DNA from: Bog-756 sp963824645
GTDB taxonomy: Bacteria > Actinomycetota > Acidimicrobiia > Acidimicrobiales > RAAP-2
DNA length: 64,000 nucleotides
Assembly (NCBI GenBank): GCA_963824645.1
Contig: CAWGQC010000005.1
Span: forward strand, 682,001-746,000
Direction of reading: 5' to 3'
The position numbers and the translations under genes were made by a program. Position 1 is the first letter of the stretch. Each line of letters begins with the position of its first letter. Shown in pieces: positions 50,571 through 60,218 of this stretch. The notes beneath the pieces are model-generated. The model had not been told where the DNA came from, did not search any database, and saw only the letters and a list, made by a program, of their open reading frames with translations.

Positions 50571-52126
50571 CGCCCGATCATCCCCTTTCCGCCTCCGAGC
50601 GGTTCGTCGGCCAACATCAGACCGGCTGCTTCGACTTCCGCCTCCTCTTCCATCCTCTTCTCGATCTCCTCGTCGATGGGTGGCACCGGCCCGGCGGCCC
50701 GGCCCGGCAGGAGGTAGCTGAGGAGCGCGGTCATCAGGCAGAGAGCGGTGGCCACGATCAACGTGACCTGAAACCCGTCGAAGACAGGGAAGGTGTGTCC
50801 GGGCCTCGTATAGGCGGTAAGCACCGCGGCAGCCAGGGCGCTCCCCACCGAGAGCCCGATGCTGCGCACGACCTGATAGAAGCCCATGGCACTGCCCGTC
50901 TCGGATGTGGGGACGGCCCGCACGATGAAACCGGGCATGGCGGCGAAGGTGAAACCGATGCCGATGCCGGCGATTCCGGCGGCCACGAACGCTTCCCACA
51001 AGGCCCGGTGTTCCACGGCGAAAAAGGCGGTGGCGAAGGCGAAGATCAGTGAACCGAAGGGGATCATGGTGCGGATGCCGAAACGACGGGCATAGGCCAC
51101 CAAGCACCGGCTGGCGGCAAACGAGCAGACCGACAGAGGAACGAAGACCAGACCCGAGACGACGATGGAGGCGCCGAACCCGTAGCCGTCGCCCACCGGT
51201 ACCTGCACGAATTCGACGATGATGGGCAGGAACAGGTACATGGCGGCGGCTATGAAGAAAGCCGATACGTCGGCGGTGAGGACTGATCGGTTCCGTACCT
51301 GGCGGACATCGATCAGCGGATCCGTGACATGGAGCTCGTGGCGGATCCACAGCCCGATGACCACGATGCACAGGCCGACCAGACCGAGGCACGGGAACGA
51401 TGTCCACCCCCATGCGCCCCCCTCGCTGAGGACGACCGAGATACCGACAACGCCGATACCGAGGGCGACCATGCCGGCATAATCGAACGGCCGCGCACGG
51501 TCCGACGATTCTTCCGGCAGCACGACAACGACCGAGACGAGGGCGACGGCCACCGTCAAGGCGCCGAACCAGAAGGCAGCATGGAAGTCGAGCAGCTGGG
51601 CGATGAGGGCGGTGATCGGATAGCCCAACCCGGCCCCCACGGCCGCGCTCACTGACAGGGTGGCTATGGCCCGGCCGGCCCGTTCGGGTGAGAACTGACT
51701 GCGGGCAATGGCCATTGTCACCGGCAACAGGCCGAGACCGAACCCCTGCAAACCCCGCCCGACCACGATGATCCAGAAGTTGGTCGACAGCGCCGACAGC
51801 ACACAACCGGCCAGCACCACAGCCAGGGCGACTACAACCACCCGACGCTTCCGGGGCCCGTCGGCCAGCCGACCCATGGCCGGGGTGGCCAATGCCCCCG
51901 TCATCAGAGCGGCGGTCAGCAACCACTGGGCCGTGCTCAGCGACACGCCGTCAGCACGGGCGATCGACGGTATGAGCGGCGCTCCCAGACTGCTCACCAC
52001 CGCCACCAAGGCGGCAACGGAAACCAGAACGGGCAGGGTGGTCCGCTGCCGCCAGGGGCGATCGGGCGACTCGTCGGTCACGGTTCCGCTGATGGTGGTG
52101 GCCAACCGACGGCTCCTGTCCGGCAT
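50567..52126 (-). CDS. MFS transporter, DHA2 family
   Basis: A 519-residue membrane protein with about 14 helices. Blocks include APLIPSIARADGVSLSTAQW, MGRLADGPRKRRVVVV, GRGLQGFGLGLLPVTMAIAR and GSAMGFYQVVRSIGLSVGSAL, typical of EmrB/QacA-like pumps. The C-terminal tail of about 45 residues is acidic (EEIEKRMEEEAEVEA). It is the first gene of a two-gene operon with the TetR regulator, and a palindromic operator sits 4 nt upstream of its ATG. Confidence 0.93.
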   Translation of the reverse strand: MPDRSRRLATTISGTVTDESPDRPWRQRTTLPVLVSVAALVAVVSSLGAPLIPSIARADGVSLSTAQWLLTAALMTGALATPAMGRLADGPRKRRVVVVALAVVLAGCVLSALSTNFWIIVVGRGLQGFGLGLLPVTMAIARSQFSPERAGRAIATLSVSAAVGAGLGYPITALIAQLLDFHAAFWFGALTVAVALVSVVVVLPEESSDRARPFDYAGMVALGIGVVGISVVLSEGGAWGWTSFPCLGLVGLCIVVIGLWIRHELHVTDPLIDVRQVRNRSVLTADVSAFFIAAAMYLFLPIIVEFVQVPVGDGYGFGASIVVSGLVFVPLSVCSFAASRCLVAYARRFGIRTMIPFGSLIFAFATAFFAVEHRALWEAFVAAGIAGIGIGFTFAAMPGFIVRAVPTSETGSAMGFYQVVRSIGLSVGSALAAAVLTAYTRPGHTFPVFDGFQVTLIVATALCLMTALLSYLLPGRAAGPVPPIDEEIEKRMEEEAEVEAAGLMLADEPLGGGKGMIGR

Positions 52127-52130
52127 CCTA

Positions 52131-52161
52131 TGTCATCGGTCAATGACATCGTGTGATGACA
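52131..52161 (-). promoter_or_regulatory. Probable TetR operator at the MFS-TetR promoter
   Basis: TGTCAT (52131-52136) is mirrored by ATGACA at 52143-52148 (6-nt centre) and again by ATGACA at 52156-52161. On the minus strand a possible promoter TTGGCC-17 nt-TAATCT (-10 at 52161-52166) sits just upstream, so the repeats would cover the transcription start. The binder is presumably the TetR protein of the same operon. Confidence 0.7.
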
Positions 52162-52366
52162 GATTAGCCGGAAAGTCCCCCCGGGCCAACGGACGGCGGG
52201 AACCGCCCGGCTCGGAGCCGGCGGGACGGTCAGAGCCCTCGAGCACACTCCGGTTGAGGGGAGCGCCATCGATGATGGCCGGCCCTTGTCGGCCTATCCC
52301 CCTGCCCTGTCCCCCCCGGTCCAGATGCCACAGCAGATGGATTCTGCGTTAGGCCGCTGAGCACCA

Positions 52367-52732
52367 CTAAGCAGGCACGGCCCCGTGGGACTGCCAGAAC
52401 TGGTTGAGCCGTCCCTGGACCTTGACCACCCAGATGATCCATCCGATCAACGGGAGGAACACCCAGAACCCGGTGATGCCGCTGACCGGCTCCTCCCGAC
52501 CCTCTCTGCCGTACAGATGGCCGACCTCGGATGGCAGCAAAAAGGCGTTCACGATACCGATGAGAAAAGCGAAGAGAAGACCCAGTCCGCCACCGATCCC
52601 TTCTCCGGCATAGGCCCGCAACTCCTTGAAGGAGGCGTACTGCCAGTACAGGCTGTAGATCCCCAGGGTGATGATCGACAGCAGGATAACCACCACCGGA
52701 CTCCTCACTGGTCCCACCGATGCGTTGTCCAC
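52367..52732 (-). CDS. DUF4234 domain membrane protein
   Basis: A 121-residue protein starting at GTG 5 nt after GGAGGCGG. It has the family's opening RSPVVVILLSIITLGIYSLYW followed by LGLLFAFLIGIVNAFLLP and a C-terminal WVFLPLIGWIIWVVKVQGRL, three hydrophobic segments. The function is unknown. It lies 240 nt upstream of the MFS gene on the same strand, and no partner is seen. Confidence 0.85.
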   Translation of the reverse strand: MDNASVGPVRSPVVVILLSIITLGIYSLYWQYASFKELRAYAGEGIGGGLGLLFAFLIGIVNAFLLPSEVGHLYGREGREEPVSGITGFWVFLPLIGWIIWVVKVQGRLNQFWQSHGAVPA

Positions 52733-52896
52733 GTCCGCCTCCGATCATCAGAAATGGGTCGGCGGACCGAGTTCAGCACACCCCCGGTCGCCGGTTGGGG
52801 ATGCCGGCGTTCACGTTCCGGCCGTGGGCCGGCGTTCAGACACCGCTGCCCTCCCCGGAACGGGGCACGTCCCGTCCGGCCGCCATCGCTCCTGAT

Positions 52897-54564
52897 TCAG
52901 ACCGGACGCTGGAGAGCCCCCACCGCTTGCTCGACGGAAGTGAACACGTGTTCGGCTCCCATCTGCTGGAGGAGCGCACCGTGCTTGAGGTCGTCATGGA
53001 CGAGACGCGAAGCTCGGGCGATGGCCAACGTCACTCCCCGCCGCGATAGCTGGACGTTCAACATACGCAGGGCCTGCAGCCCGGTGTAGTCGAGGTCGGA
53101 GATGCCGTCCGCATCGAGCACCACGGCGTGCAGGGGGTGGGGGGCGCCTTCCACCAGCTCGAGGATCCGAGAACGAAGATAGTCAGCATTGCCGTACCAG
53201 ACCGGTGCGTAGACCAGATACACCAGGATCCCCGGAATCTGCTCCGTCGCGGGGCCGACGTCGACAGGTATCCAGTGGTCGGAATGCGGGGCGCGCCCGA
53301 GGACGGCTTCCTGAGGCCTGGCTGACCGCCGGGTGCGGTCGGCCAGCGAAAGGACGATGGCCAACAGAACCCCCTGCTCGATCCCGATAAGGGCGACGGC
53401 GGCGAGGCTGACCGCAGCCAACACGAATTCGACGTGGTTGAAGCGCAGGATCCTTCGGAGCTCGCCCATCCTCAACAGCTTGGAAGCGATGAATATCAAT
53501 GTGGCACCGAGCATGGCCTCCGGCACATCGGCCAATCCGGCGGTGAACGCCACCAGGACGACCACCACCACCAGGACGGCCAGAATGTTGGCCAGTTGGG
53601 TGCGAGCGCCGGACGCATGGGTGATGGCCGTGTTGGGTGGGCTGGTATCGACAGCCAAGGTTCCGAGGAAGCCGGCGGCCACACTCCCTCCTCCGACGGC
53701 CAGCAACTCGCGATTGAAGTCGTCCAGTGCGGGTGTCGTGTTGCTCACGGTCCTAACCGTTGCCGCCGTCTGGGCGACACACAAAAAGGCGACGGTCAGC
53801 ACCGTTCCCAGAAGCTTGCGCAGTTGCGACCATGACAGCGACGGAACCTTGACGTGAGGCAGCCCGGGTTGCACATGTCCGATCACCGCCACTCCGTGGT
53901 GAGAGGCCAGGCCGAAAGCATTGACCACCACCGCCGAGATGATCAGGGCGGCGAGTGTCCCGGGAAGCCGGTGATCGATCTTTTGCGCCACCACGATGAG
54001 GCCCAGCACTCCGACGCCGATGGCCACCGACCAGCCGTTGACGTCGCCGAGCTGGTCGACCACCCCGCGCAGCCGGTCGATCGTGGTCCCCTGCTGGCTG
54101 GGCACTCCCAGAACGAGAGGGATCTGTCGGGCCATGATCACGACCGCGATGCCGGCCAGGACGCCGGTGATCACCGGCGTGGACAGGAACTCGGAAATCC
54201 ATCCCATGCGGAACAGACCGAAGACAATGAGGAGCCCTCCCACCATCAGTGCCGTAAAGGCCATGGCCGTGGCGTAGCCCGTACTGCCCACCACGGCCAC
54301 GGAAGCCACCCCGGTGGCCAGCACCGGGGCGATCGTCGAGTCTGCTCCCACCGACAGGAAATGGCCCTTGCCGATCAGTGCGTAGACCAAGGACCCGGCC
54401 ACGAAGGCATAGAGGCCGGTCACGGCGGGAAGATTGGCCAACATGGCCGTGGCCATCTGAGAGGGCAGAACGACGGCCACCAGAGCCAGACCGGCCAGGG
54501 CGTCGGCACCCAACCAGGCCAGCCGATAGCCCCGCAAGGTCGGCGGGATCCACCAGGTGTTCAT
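52897..54564 (-). CDS. SulP family anion permease with STAS domain
   Basis: A 555-residue protein of the SLC26/SulP family. It has about 12 helices with LAGLALVAVVLPSQMATAML, TGLYAFVAGSLVYALIG and a DTSPPNTAITHASGARTQL block, and a C-terminal STAS domain (about 425-550) containing the VLDADGISDLDYTGLQALRM core. Family members move sulfate, bicarbonate or other anions; which one is not clear. The ATG has a weak GAGG upstream. It is on its own between DUF4234 and an unknown membrane protein. Confidence 0.92.
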   Translation of the reverse strand: MNTWWIPPTLRGYRLAWLGADALAGLALVAVVLPSQMATAMLANLPAVTGLYAFVAGSLVYALIGKGHFLSVGADSTIAPVLATGVASVAVVGSTGYATAMAFTALMVGGLLIVFGLFRMGWISEFLSTPVITGVLAGIAVVIMARQIPLVLGVPSQQGTTIDRLRGVVDQLGDVNGWSVAIGVGVLGLIVVAQKIDHRLPGTLAALIISAVVVNAFGLASHHGVAVIGHVQPGLPHVKVPSLSWSQLRKLLGTVLTVAFLCVAQTAATVRTVSNTTPALDDFNRELLAVGGGSVAAGFLGTLAVDTSPPNTAITHASGARTQLANILAVLVVVVVLVAFTAGLADVPEAMLGATLIFIASKLLRMGELRRILRFNHVEFVLAAVSLAAVALIGIEQGVLLAIVLSLADRTRRSARPQEAVLGRAPHSDHWIPVDVGPATEQIPGILVYLVYAPVWYGNADYLRSRILELVEGAPHPLHAVVLDADGISDLDYTGLQALRMLNVQLSRRGVTLAIARASRLVHDDLKHGALLQQMGAEHVFTSVEQAVGALQRPV

Positions 54565-54671
54565 GCCTCATCATGCCCGACCACTGCCGGCGGGGGTCAG
54601 ACGTTGGCGCCGGCCATCCTCCTACCGTTCCGGTGTCGGAAGCCCAGGCCAACGGGTGCCGCCGGCGGCGC

Positions 54672-55268
54672 TCATCCCGCGTGGCTCTCGTCGGAAGGAG
54701 CCGCTGTCTCCTGGTCGATCGGACCGCTCATGCGAGTCTCGCGACCGATCAACCTTCCCACCGAAGCAAAGATCCCGGTGTCCCACTCGCCCACCAGTTC
54801 CCAGGCCCGTCCGATTCCGATCAGGAGTGAAGCGATGAGACCGAAGGCGACCGCGGTGAGGGCGCCACCGTGGTGGGAGTTGATCATCAGCTCGATGCCG
54901 TAGACGAACTCATATCCGAAGACCAGGAGTAGCGCGATGACCAGTACCAGCTGAGGTCGGCGCTGCCCCTTCTCCACATGCAGAGAGACGATTGTCCGCA
55001 CTCCAGCCGCCGTAAAGAAAAGGCCGATCAGTCCGACGATGGCTGCGGGAATGCCGACATTGGTTCCGGGCACCAGACCGAACAGTGCCACCGAAAAGGC
55101 ATTGGTGAAGGCCAGGAGGGCGGCGGCGGCTCTGAACTCCCTGATCTCCTGCGGGTGAGCTTGAATCCGGCCCTGGGCGATGGACATGGCCACGAAGAGG
55201 AGACCGATGAGGGTGGCGGCGCAGGTGGCGATGGCCACGAACAGATCCCTGAATCCCCCGATGACCAT
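54672..55268 (-). CDS. Unknown multi-pass membrane protein
   Basis: About 198 residues; ATG 55268 follows an AGGGTGG site, while GTG 55277 is an alternative. Five hydrophobic segments are separated by charged loops (AQGRIQAHPQEIREFRA; HVEKGQRRPQ), and the C-terminal tail is soluble and acidic. I recognise no family. It lies 107 nt upstream of the SulP gene on the same strand and could be transcribed with it. Confidence 0.75.
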   Translation of the reverse strand: MVIGGFRDLFVAIATCAATLIGLLFVAMSIAQGRIQAHPQEIREFRAAAALLAFTNAFSVALFGLVPGTNVGIPAAIVGLIGLFFTAAGVRTIVSLHVEKGQRRPQLVLVIALLLVFGYEFVYGIELMINSHHGGALTAVAFGLIASLLIGIGRAWELVGEWDTGIFASVGRLIGRETRMSGPIDQETAAPSDESHAG

Positions 55269-55315
55269 GGCGACCACCCTAGTGATCGGGACCGGCCGGA
55301 CGAATTCGGTTTCGA

Positions 55316-57556
55316 CTACCAGGGAGCGAAGAACTTCGGCAACTGGTTGTGGCTGACGCTCAGCCCGTGGGTCTCCGCCTCTTGGAGATGACCGAGCTCC
55401 TCCCAGTAGGGGAGAATGGCCGGGGCCAGGTAGTCACCGCCCGTTCCCTTCTGTCCGTAGGTGAAGTGCACGCCGTCGGAACTTCGCACCGGCACGCCGT
55501 GGAGGGTGGCCGAGTACGTGCCGTCGGGACACACGTAGCTGTTCAGATCTTGAAAGTAGACCTTGCCCGGGTTCTTCTGGGACACCTGGCGGAGGAGCGA
55601 GTTGTAGAGCGCCTGTCGTGCCGGCGAGTCCTCGGGCCAGGGACTGCCGTCGGGTTGCTCCCCCGTGCTCTGACATGGCTTGGACATGAAGACCATGAGC
55701 GCACCGCCGGCGGTGGCTATGTGCACCGCCTTTTCCAGCTGGCCTTTCACGTAGTGGGCGAAGACCGGGTTGAGGATATTGGTGGTGGTTCCGTCGAACA
55801 TCCGGTCGAGGACCTCTGCTCCCCCAGCCAACAGGACGACCACGTTGGGGTTCAGCTGCTTCACCCAGTCGGCCCACGCCGATGTCCAGGCCTGACAGGG
55901 CACGTGCTGATCGGGACCGAACACACCTCCCGGCGGACAATTGCCCTGGGCCGGGTCGGGGGAGCAGGGCCAGCCCACCAAATTGCCGGCAACCCCCGCT
56001 TTGGTGAAGGTCGAACCGTCGGCTACCCCGCAGGCCACGATCCCCTCGTCCAGGAGGGTCATGCGATAACGCTCCGGGTCGGCCTGGGTGGCCGCGCTCA
56101 ACCCGAAACCGAGCGTGAGCGCTTCCGAGTCGCCGACCAGCAGCACCCGGACGGGCGAGTGGAGATAGGCGGCGGGCACGGCTGTCCGGATGGGCGTCGC
56201 CGCCAGGGCGCCGACCGCCGATCCTGTGTCGGTGACGCTGGCCGCCGGAGCCACAGTGGCCCACAACACGGCCACCACCACCGCCCCCAAGGCCAGGGGG
56301 GTGAACGTCCAGGATCGCCAGGCGGTGAACATCTTTCCGGTGCGGATGGGGCGCTCCACCAGATAGAAGGAAGCCATGGCGATCAGCAGGGTGGGCACGA
56401 AGCGGACGCCGAAGAGGGCCCAGCCACTCAGGCCGGTTCGGGCATGGTTGATGTAGGTGAAGAGGGGGAAGTGCCACAGGTACATGCCGTAGGAGATCCG
56501 GCCGATGAAGGTGAAGGGTGGAAAGCCGAAAAGCTTGGCCACCGGTGACTGCTGGGCACAGGACACGCTCAAAAGGACGGCCGATGCGGCCAACGCCGCC
56601 ACCATGAACCCACCCCGGTAGGCGAATGAGTCCGTCGATTTGACCGAGAGGTAGAGGACGGCACTGACCACAACTCCGACGGCACCGATGGCCGTGAGGG
56701 CCCATCGGCCGCCACGGGTCCGCGCTGCCCAGTCACGGTTTCCCCGTCGTTCGCTCCAAATGGCCAGAGCCACGGCCAGGGTGGCTCCGACCAGCACCGA
56801 CTGGGCGTGGGTGTCCGTACCGAAATAGAGGCGAGTGGTGTTGCCGGGTTTGTACAGGAGCGCCATTTCGAGGGCCGAGGCGAGCGCCCCGACAATGGAG
56901 ACGGCCAATAGCGCCCATAGTGACCGGAAGACCTTGAGTACGCCGAGGACGACCAGCGGCCACACCAGGTAGAACTGCTCCTCCAGGGCCAGGGACCACA
57001 TGTGGATGAGGGGGGAGGTCAAGCTGGTCTGATCGAAGTAATTGGAACTACTCACGATGAAGTGCCAATTGGCGAAGTAGAAGAGTGAGGAGAAAGCGTC
57101 GCCCCGCAAGCCCGGGTAGGTGCCGGCGGGCACCAGGACGCCGAAGATGAATGCCACTCCCAACAACATGAGGAAGAGCGCAGGCAGCAGACGCCGGGCC
57201 CGGCGGGCCCAGAAGGTGGCCAGTCGGATGGTGCTGCGCTTCCTCCACTCGGTGATGAGCAGTGTGGTGATGAGGAAGCCGGAGAGGGCAAAGAAACTGT
57301 CGAGGAGGTAGAAGCCTCCTCCGGTGAGCCATACCCCGGCGTGGACGCCCATGATCTGAAGCATCCCCACGCCTCTGATGCCGTCGAGGCCCGGAATGTA
57401 GGCCAGATTGGTGCCCCTCGGCGCCGCGTCGGGGCTGAGCCGATCGGTTACGGCACTGGCTTTCCCGCCGCCAGGGGTGATCGGGCCTCCGAGAGGCTGG
57501 GAGGTCCCGGTTTGGTGCTCGTCAGCCGCAACCACATGTTCGAAGCTCGGAGTCAC
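55316..57556 (-). CDS. Acyltransferase-3/SGNH fusion membrane protein (OafA/YrhL type)
   Basis: A 746-residue protein. After a disordered N-terminus (about 1-50), the acyltransferase-3 domain (about 50-420) has GLDGIRGVGMLQIMGVHAG and MWSLALEEQFYLVWP. After the last helix, the SGNH domain (about 470-720) shows LLVGDSEALTLG and DGVHFTYGQKG, the Ser and Asp-x-x-His residues. The family adds acetyl or other acyl groups to sugars of surface polymers such as peptidoglycan or lipoglycan. The GTG start lacks a good ribosome-binding site. No other polysaccharide gene is close by, so its target is not known. Confidence 0.9.
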   Translation of the reverse strand: MTPSFEHVVAADEHQTGTSQPLGGPITPGGGKASAVTDRLSPDAAPRGTNLAYIPGLDGIRGVGMLQIMGVHAGVWLTGGGFYLLDSFFALSGFLITTLLITEWRKRSTIRLATFWARRARRLLPALFLMLLGVAFIFGVLVPAGTYPGLRGDAFSSLFYFANWHFIVSSSNYFDQTSLTSPLIHMWSLALEEQFYLVWPLVVLGVLKVFRSLWALLAVSIVGALASALEMALLYKPGNTTRLYFGTDTHAQSVLVGATLAVALAIWSERRGNRDWAARTRGGRWALTAIGAVGVVVSAVLYLSVKSTDSFAYRGGFMVAALAASAVLLSVSCAQQSPVAKLFGFPPFTFIGRISYGMYLWHFPLFTYINHARTGLSGWALFGVRFVPTLLIAMASFYLVERPIRTGKMFTAWRSWTFTPLALGAVVVAVLWATVAPAASVTDTGSAVGALAATPIRTAVPAAYLHSPVRVLLVGDSEALTLGFGLSAATQADPERYRMTLLDEGIVACGVADGSTFTKAGVAGNLVGWPCSPDPAQGNCPPGGVFGPDQHVPCQAWTSAWADWVKQLNPNVVVLLAGGAEVLDRMFDGTTTNILNPVFAHYVKGQLEKAVHIATAGGALMVFMSKPCQSTGEQPDGSPWPEDSPARQALYNSLLRQVSQKNPGKVYFQDLNSYVCPDGTYSATLHGVPVRSSDGVHFTYGQKGTGGDYLAPAILPYWEELGHLQEAETHGLSVSHNQLPKFFAPW

Positions 57557-57779
57557 GCGTGCAAATCGTCGCGCATCCGGCCGGCCTCAGGGGGCCGCGC
57601 CCCGCGGATCGATGGCCCCACCACGAAGGAGCGACGGCCCCCATGGGCGCCGTCGTCACCACCGGATCCCCCACGGGCCACGGTCGGCCTGGGCGCATAC
57701 GTAGGCAACCACGGCCGGGATCCCGGGGCGAACGCCCACCGGATCCCCCCATCCCCTACCGTCACAGCTCCAAACGACG

Positions 57780-58535
57780 TCAGACCGGGCCCAGTTCGGT
57801 CAGGTAGTTCTGCCATGTCTGACGGCCCACAGCCTGGGCAGGGCAGGTGTTGAGGCCCTGGCGAAAGGCCCGGGCTGCGGGTCCGGGTAGAGGAAGAGAC
57901 ACGAACCGACGGGGCCGGTGGCGGTGCACCCGCCATGCTTCGGCCATGGCGGACAGCGGCAGAACTTCCGGGCCCCCGAAATCGTCGGCCCGGCCCACCG
58001 GCGGTCCACCTATGAGGTCGACCACCTGGTCGGCCACTTCCCGGGCGGCCACCGGCTGCAGGTGAAAACCGGAGGGGATGGGTGCGACGGGCAATCGCTC
58101 AAAGGCTCCGAAGGCCATGGCAGCCAGCTCATGGAACTGGGTGGCCCGCACCACGGTGGACGGCACTTTGGCAGCCGAGACCAACTCTTCGCAGTGCCGC
58201 TTCCGGCGGTAGTAACCCAAGGGAATGGCATCGATCCCCACGATCGACACGTACAGGACATGCCCGGTTTGAGAGGGAAGAAGATCCAGAAGGGTACGGG
58301 TCTGGACGATGTCGCTGCGGCCGAAACGACGGGTGTCGGAGGCGGCGTGAACCACGGCATCGACCCCCCGGGTGGCGGCGGCCACTCCCTGCCCGGTGGC
58401 CAGATCGCCTTGATGGGTTCCCCCGTCGGCCCGACGGGACAACACCCTGACGTCGTGGCCACCATCCCTCAGGCGGCTGACCACGTAACGGCCCAGCGTT
58501 CCCGAGCCGCCGGTCACCAATAGCGTTGCCACCAC
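57780..58535 (-). CDS. NAD(P)-binding protein, atypical short-chain dehydrogenase (NmrA-like)
   Basis: A 251-residue protein starting at GTG. The N-terminal Rossmann motif is LLVTGGSGTLGRYVVSRL and the rest follows the atypical SDR/NmrA pattern (DAVVHAASDTRRFGRSD; RHCEELVSAAKVPSTVVRA). No Tyr-x-x-x-Lys in classical position is obvious, so it may act as a redox-sensing or epimerase-like protein, not necessarily a dehydrogenase. It stands between the acyltransferase and the DUF899 gene. Confidence 0.86.
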   Translation of the reverse strand: MVATLLVTGGSGTLGRYVVSRLRDGGHDVRVLSRRADGGTHQGDLATGQGVAAATRGVDAVVHAASDTRRFGRSDIVQTRTLLDLLPSQTGHVLYVSIVGIDAIPLGYYRRKRHCEELVSAAKVPSTVVRATQFHELAAMAFGAFERLPVAPIPSGFHLQPVAAREVADQVVDLIGGPPVGRADDFGGPEVLPLSAMAEAWRVHRHRPRRFVSLPLPGPAARAFRQGLNTCPAQAVGRQTWQNYLTELGPV

Positions 58536-58652
58536 CAGAGGGTACGACCTGGGGGTTCCCGATGGCCAAGGGGCTGAGCCCCACTGATCGTCTCCAAGGT
58601 GATCCGGCCCCCTCTGGCCCGGGAGCCCGACAGGCACCGGGTCGAAAGGCCC

Positions 58653-59282
58653 CTATCCGTACGTAGGGTGTTGCGGCCAGCCGGGCGGGGAATCCTCCCA
58701 GTCCTCCTGTCGACCGAAAGGCACCAGATCGAGGATGCTGTTGACGAACAAGAGCCGGTCCACCCCGCGAGCGGTGGTGCCATAGGTTCGGTAAACGTCC
58801 CTGCCATGGCGCAGGAACACACTGAGCATGAATCCATCCGCCGCCCCACAGTCGTCGGCGAAAGTCGTATTCCGTGACGAAACGAACGGCACCGTCCAAC
58901 CCATACGAGCCTTGTAGGCCTCGATCTGATCAAGCGGCATATTCGACACGTTGGACCAGCTGACTCCGGAGTTGGCCAGCTCGGCCAAGTCCACGATGTT
59001 GTTGGTGAAGTGCGTACATCCCGGGCAGAAGCGGTCGGGACCGTTGTCCATGAATTGGTAGACCACCAGCTGGTCGCGTCCGGCAAACAGGTCGAGCAGT
59101 GTCTGCGGACCCGTGGGGCTTGCGAACGTATAGCCATCGCCGGCGAAGCTGACCATGGGGAGGCGGCGGCGGCGAGCGGCCAGAGCATCGAGGGCGCGAG
59201 TGGCTTCCTTTTCGGCCCGGAGCAAATCATACCGTTGCTGCTGCCACTGTGCGGCCGACACGACCTCCGGCATTGCCTCCAT
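58653..59282 (-). CDS. DUF899 family thioredoxin-like protein
   Basis: A 209-residue soluble protein. The N-terminal block AEKEATRALDALAARRRRLP and the later VYQFMDNGPDRFCPGCTHFT with a CPGC motif are typical of DUF899, a thioredoxin-fold family of unknown role. C-terminal ends are also conserved (FLRHGRDVYRTYGTTARGVD). Two ATGs, 59282 and 59273, are plausible; the first has GGGAG at better spacing. No partner oxidoreductase lies next to it. Confidence 0.85.
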   Translation of the reverse strand: MEAMPEVVSAAQWQQQRYDLLRAEKEATRALDALAARRRRLPMVSFAGDGYTFASPTGPQTLLDLFAGRDQLVVYQFMDNGPDRFCPGCTHFTNNIVDLAELANSGVSWSNVSNMPLDQIEAYKARMGWTVPFVSSRNTTFADDCGAADGFMLSVFLRHGRDVYRTYGTTARGVDRLLFVNSILDLVPFGRQEDWEDSPPGWPQHPTYG

Positions 59283-59377
59283 CTTCACTCCCAACCGTTG
59301 ACTATCCGGCCATGGTAGGACCACACTGCCGACAAGTGCCGCCGATCACCGGCCGGACGCCACCAATCCCCGCTTCC

Positions 59378-60100
59378 TCAGGGCGCCATGGCGTTGAGCA
59401 AACCGACGATCAGCGGGTGGGGTTGGCCCGGACTCGACGAGGTCTGCGGCACGAAGAGGGTCAGGATGAAATAGGGATGGTCAGCCAGCCGCATGATCCG
59501 CACTTCCCCATCTTCGGCATCCACACCGGCTACAAGGAGGCCTGCCCGTTCCAGAGGCAGGCGCCACCCGGGGTTGAGCCCGAATCTGCAGTAGTAGCGC
59601 TCCTTCGGACAAGGGGTCCCGTAAGTGGCCGCCACTTGTGGATCGACGATGTCGACTTCCATGGTCTTGCCGGCAACGGAGCACAGCAGTTCCTCGATGA
59701 ATGGTTCGCCGTCCGGGGTTCGACCATATTCGGCGTGGAATGCCTTTCCCCGACCCATGACGTTCCTGGCGTATTCGATGACCCCGTGCTGGAAACCAGC
59801 ACAGGTGCCCAGGAACGGAAGCCCGGACTCTCTCGCCCGCCGAATCCCGACCAGCGCCCCGTCCAGACTTCGAAATGGGCTCCCCGGGGCACACCAGACG
59901 GCCGCTGCCCCGTCGAGTGATCTCCCGCCATCCGCCGCCAGGAGTTCAGTCGGCATCCAATCGAGCTCGGGTGACTCAATCCCCAACCAACCGGCGGCGT
60001 CGTCGACGGCGCCGCCGATCGCATCCTGGGGGGCGAATCCCTCGATCCGGTCCCCGACGATGGCAATCCATCGGCGGGTATCAGGATCGGCGCTGGTCAC
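59378..60100 (-). CDS. CTP-synthase-like glutamine amidotransferase domain protein
   Basis: A 240-residue protein that looks like only the C-terminal amidotransferase half of CTP synthase. Catalytic Cys100 lies in LPFLGTCAGFQHGVIEYARN, and the ALVGIRRARES block precedes it. The His/Glu pair region reads HPYFILTLFVPQTSSSPGQP, in which the usual QFHPE block is altered, so glutaminase activity is uncertain. No synthetase domain is present. It starts with GTG and is divergent from the GNAT gene by 118 nt. Confidence 0.85.
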   Translation of the reverse strand: MTSADPDTRRWIAIVGDRIEGFAPQDAIGGAVDDAAGWLGIESPELDWMPTELLAADGGRSLDGAAAVWCAPGSPFRSLDGALVGIRRARESGLPFLGTCAGFQHGVIEYARNVMGRGKAFHAEYGRTPDGEPFIEELLCSVAGKTMEVDIVDPQVAATYGTPCPKERYYCRFGLNPGWRLPLERAGLLVAGVDAEDGEVRIMRLADHPYFILTLFVPQTSSSPGQPHPLIVGLLNAMAP

Positions 60101-60218
60101 AGACCATGGAGGCTATCCCTCAGGGTTGAAGGGTGATGACCGGCCCTCGTATGTCACCCCGGTCGCTGACAGACGGGGCTATATCATCCTCATCGATCGA
60201 TGCGATGAGGCGGTGGGT

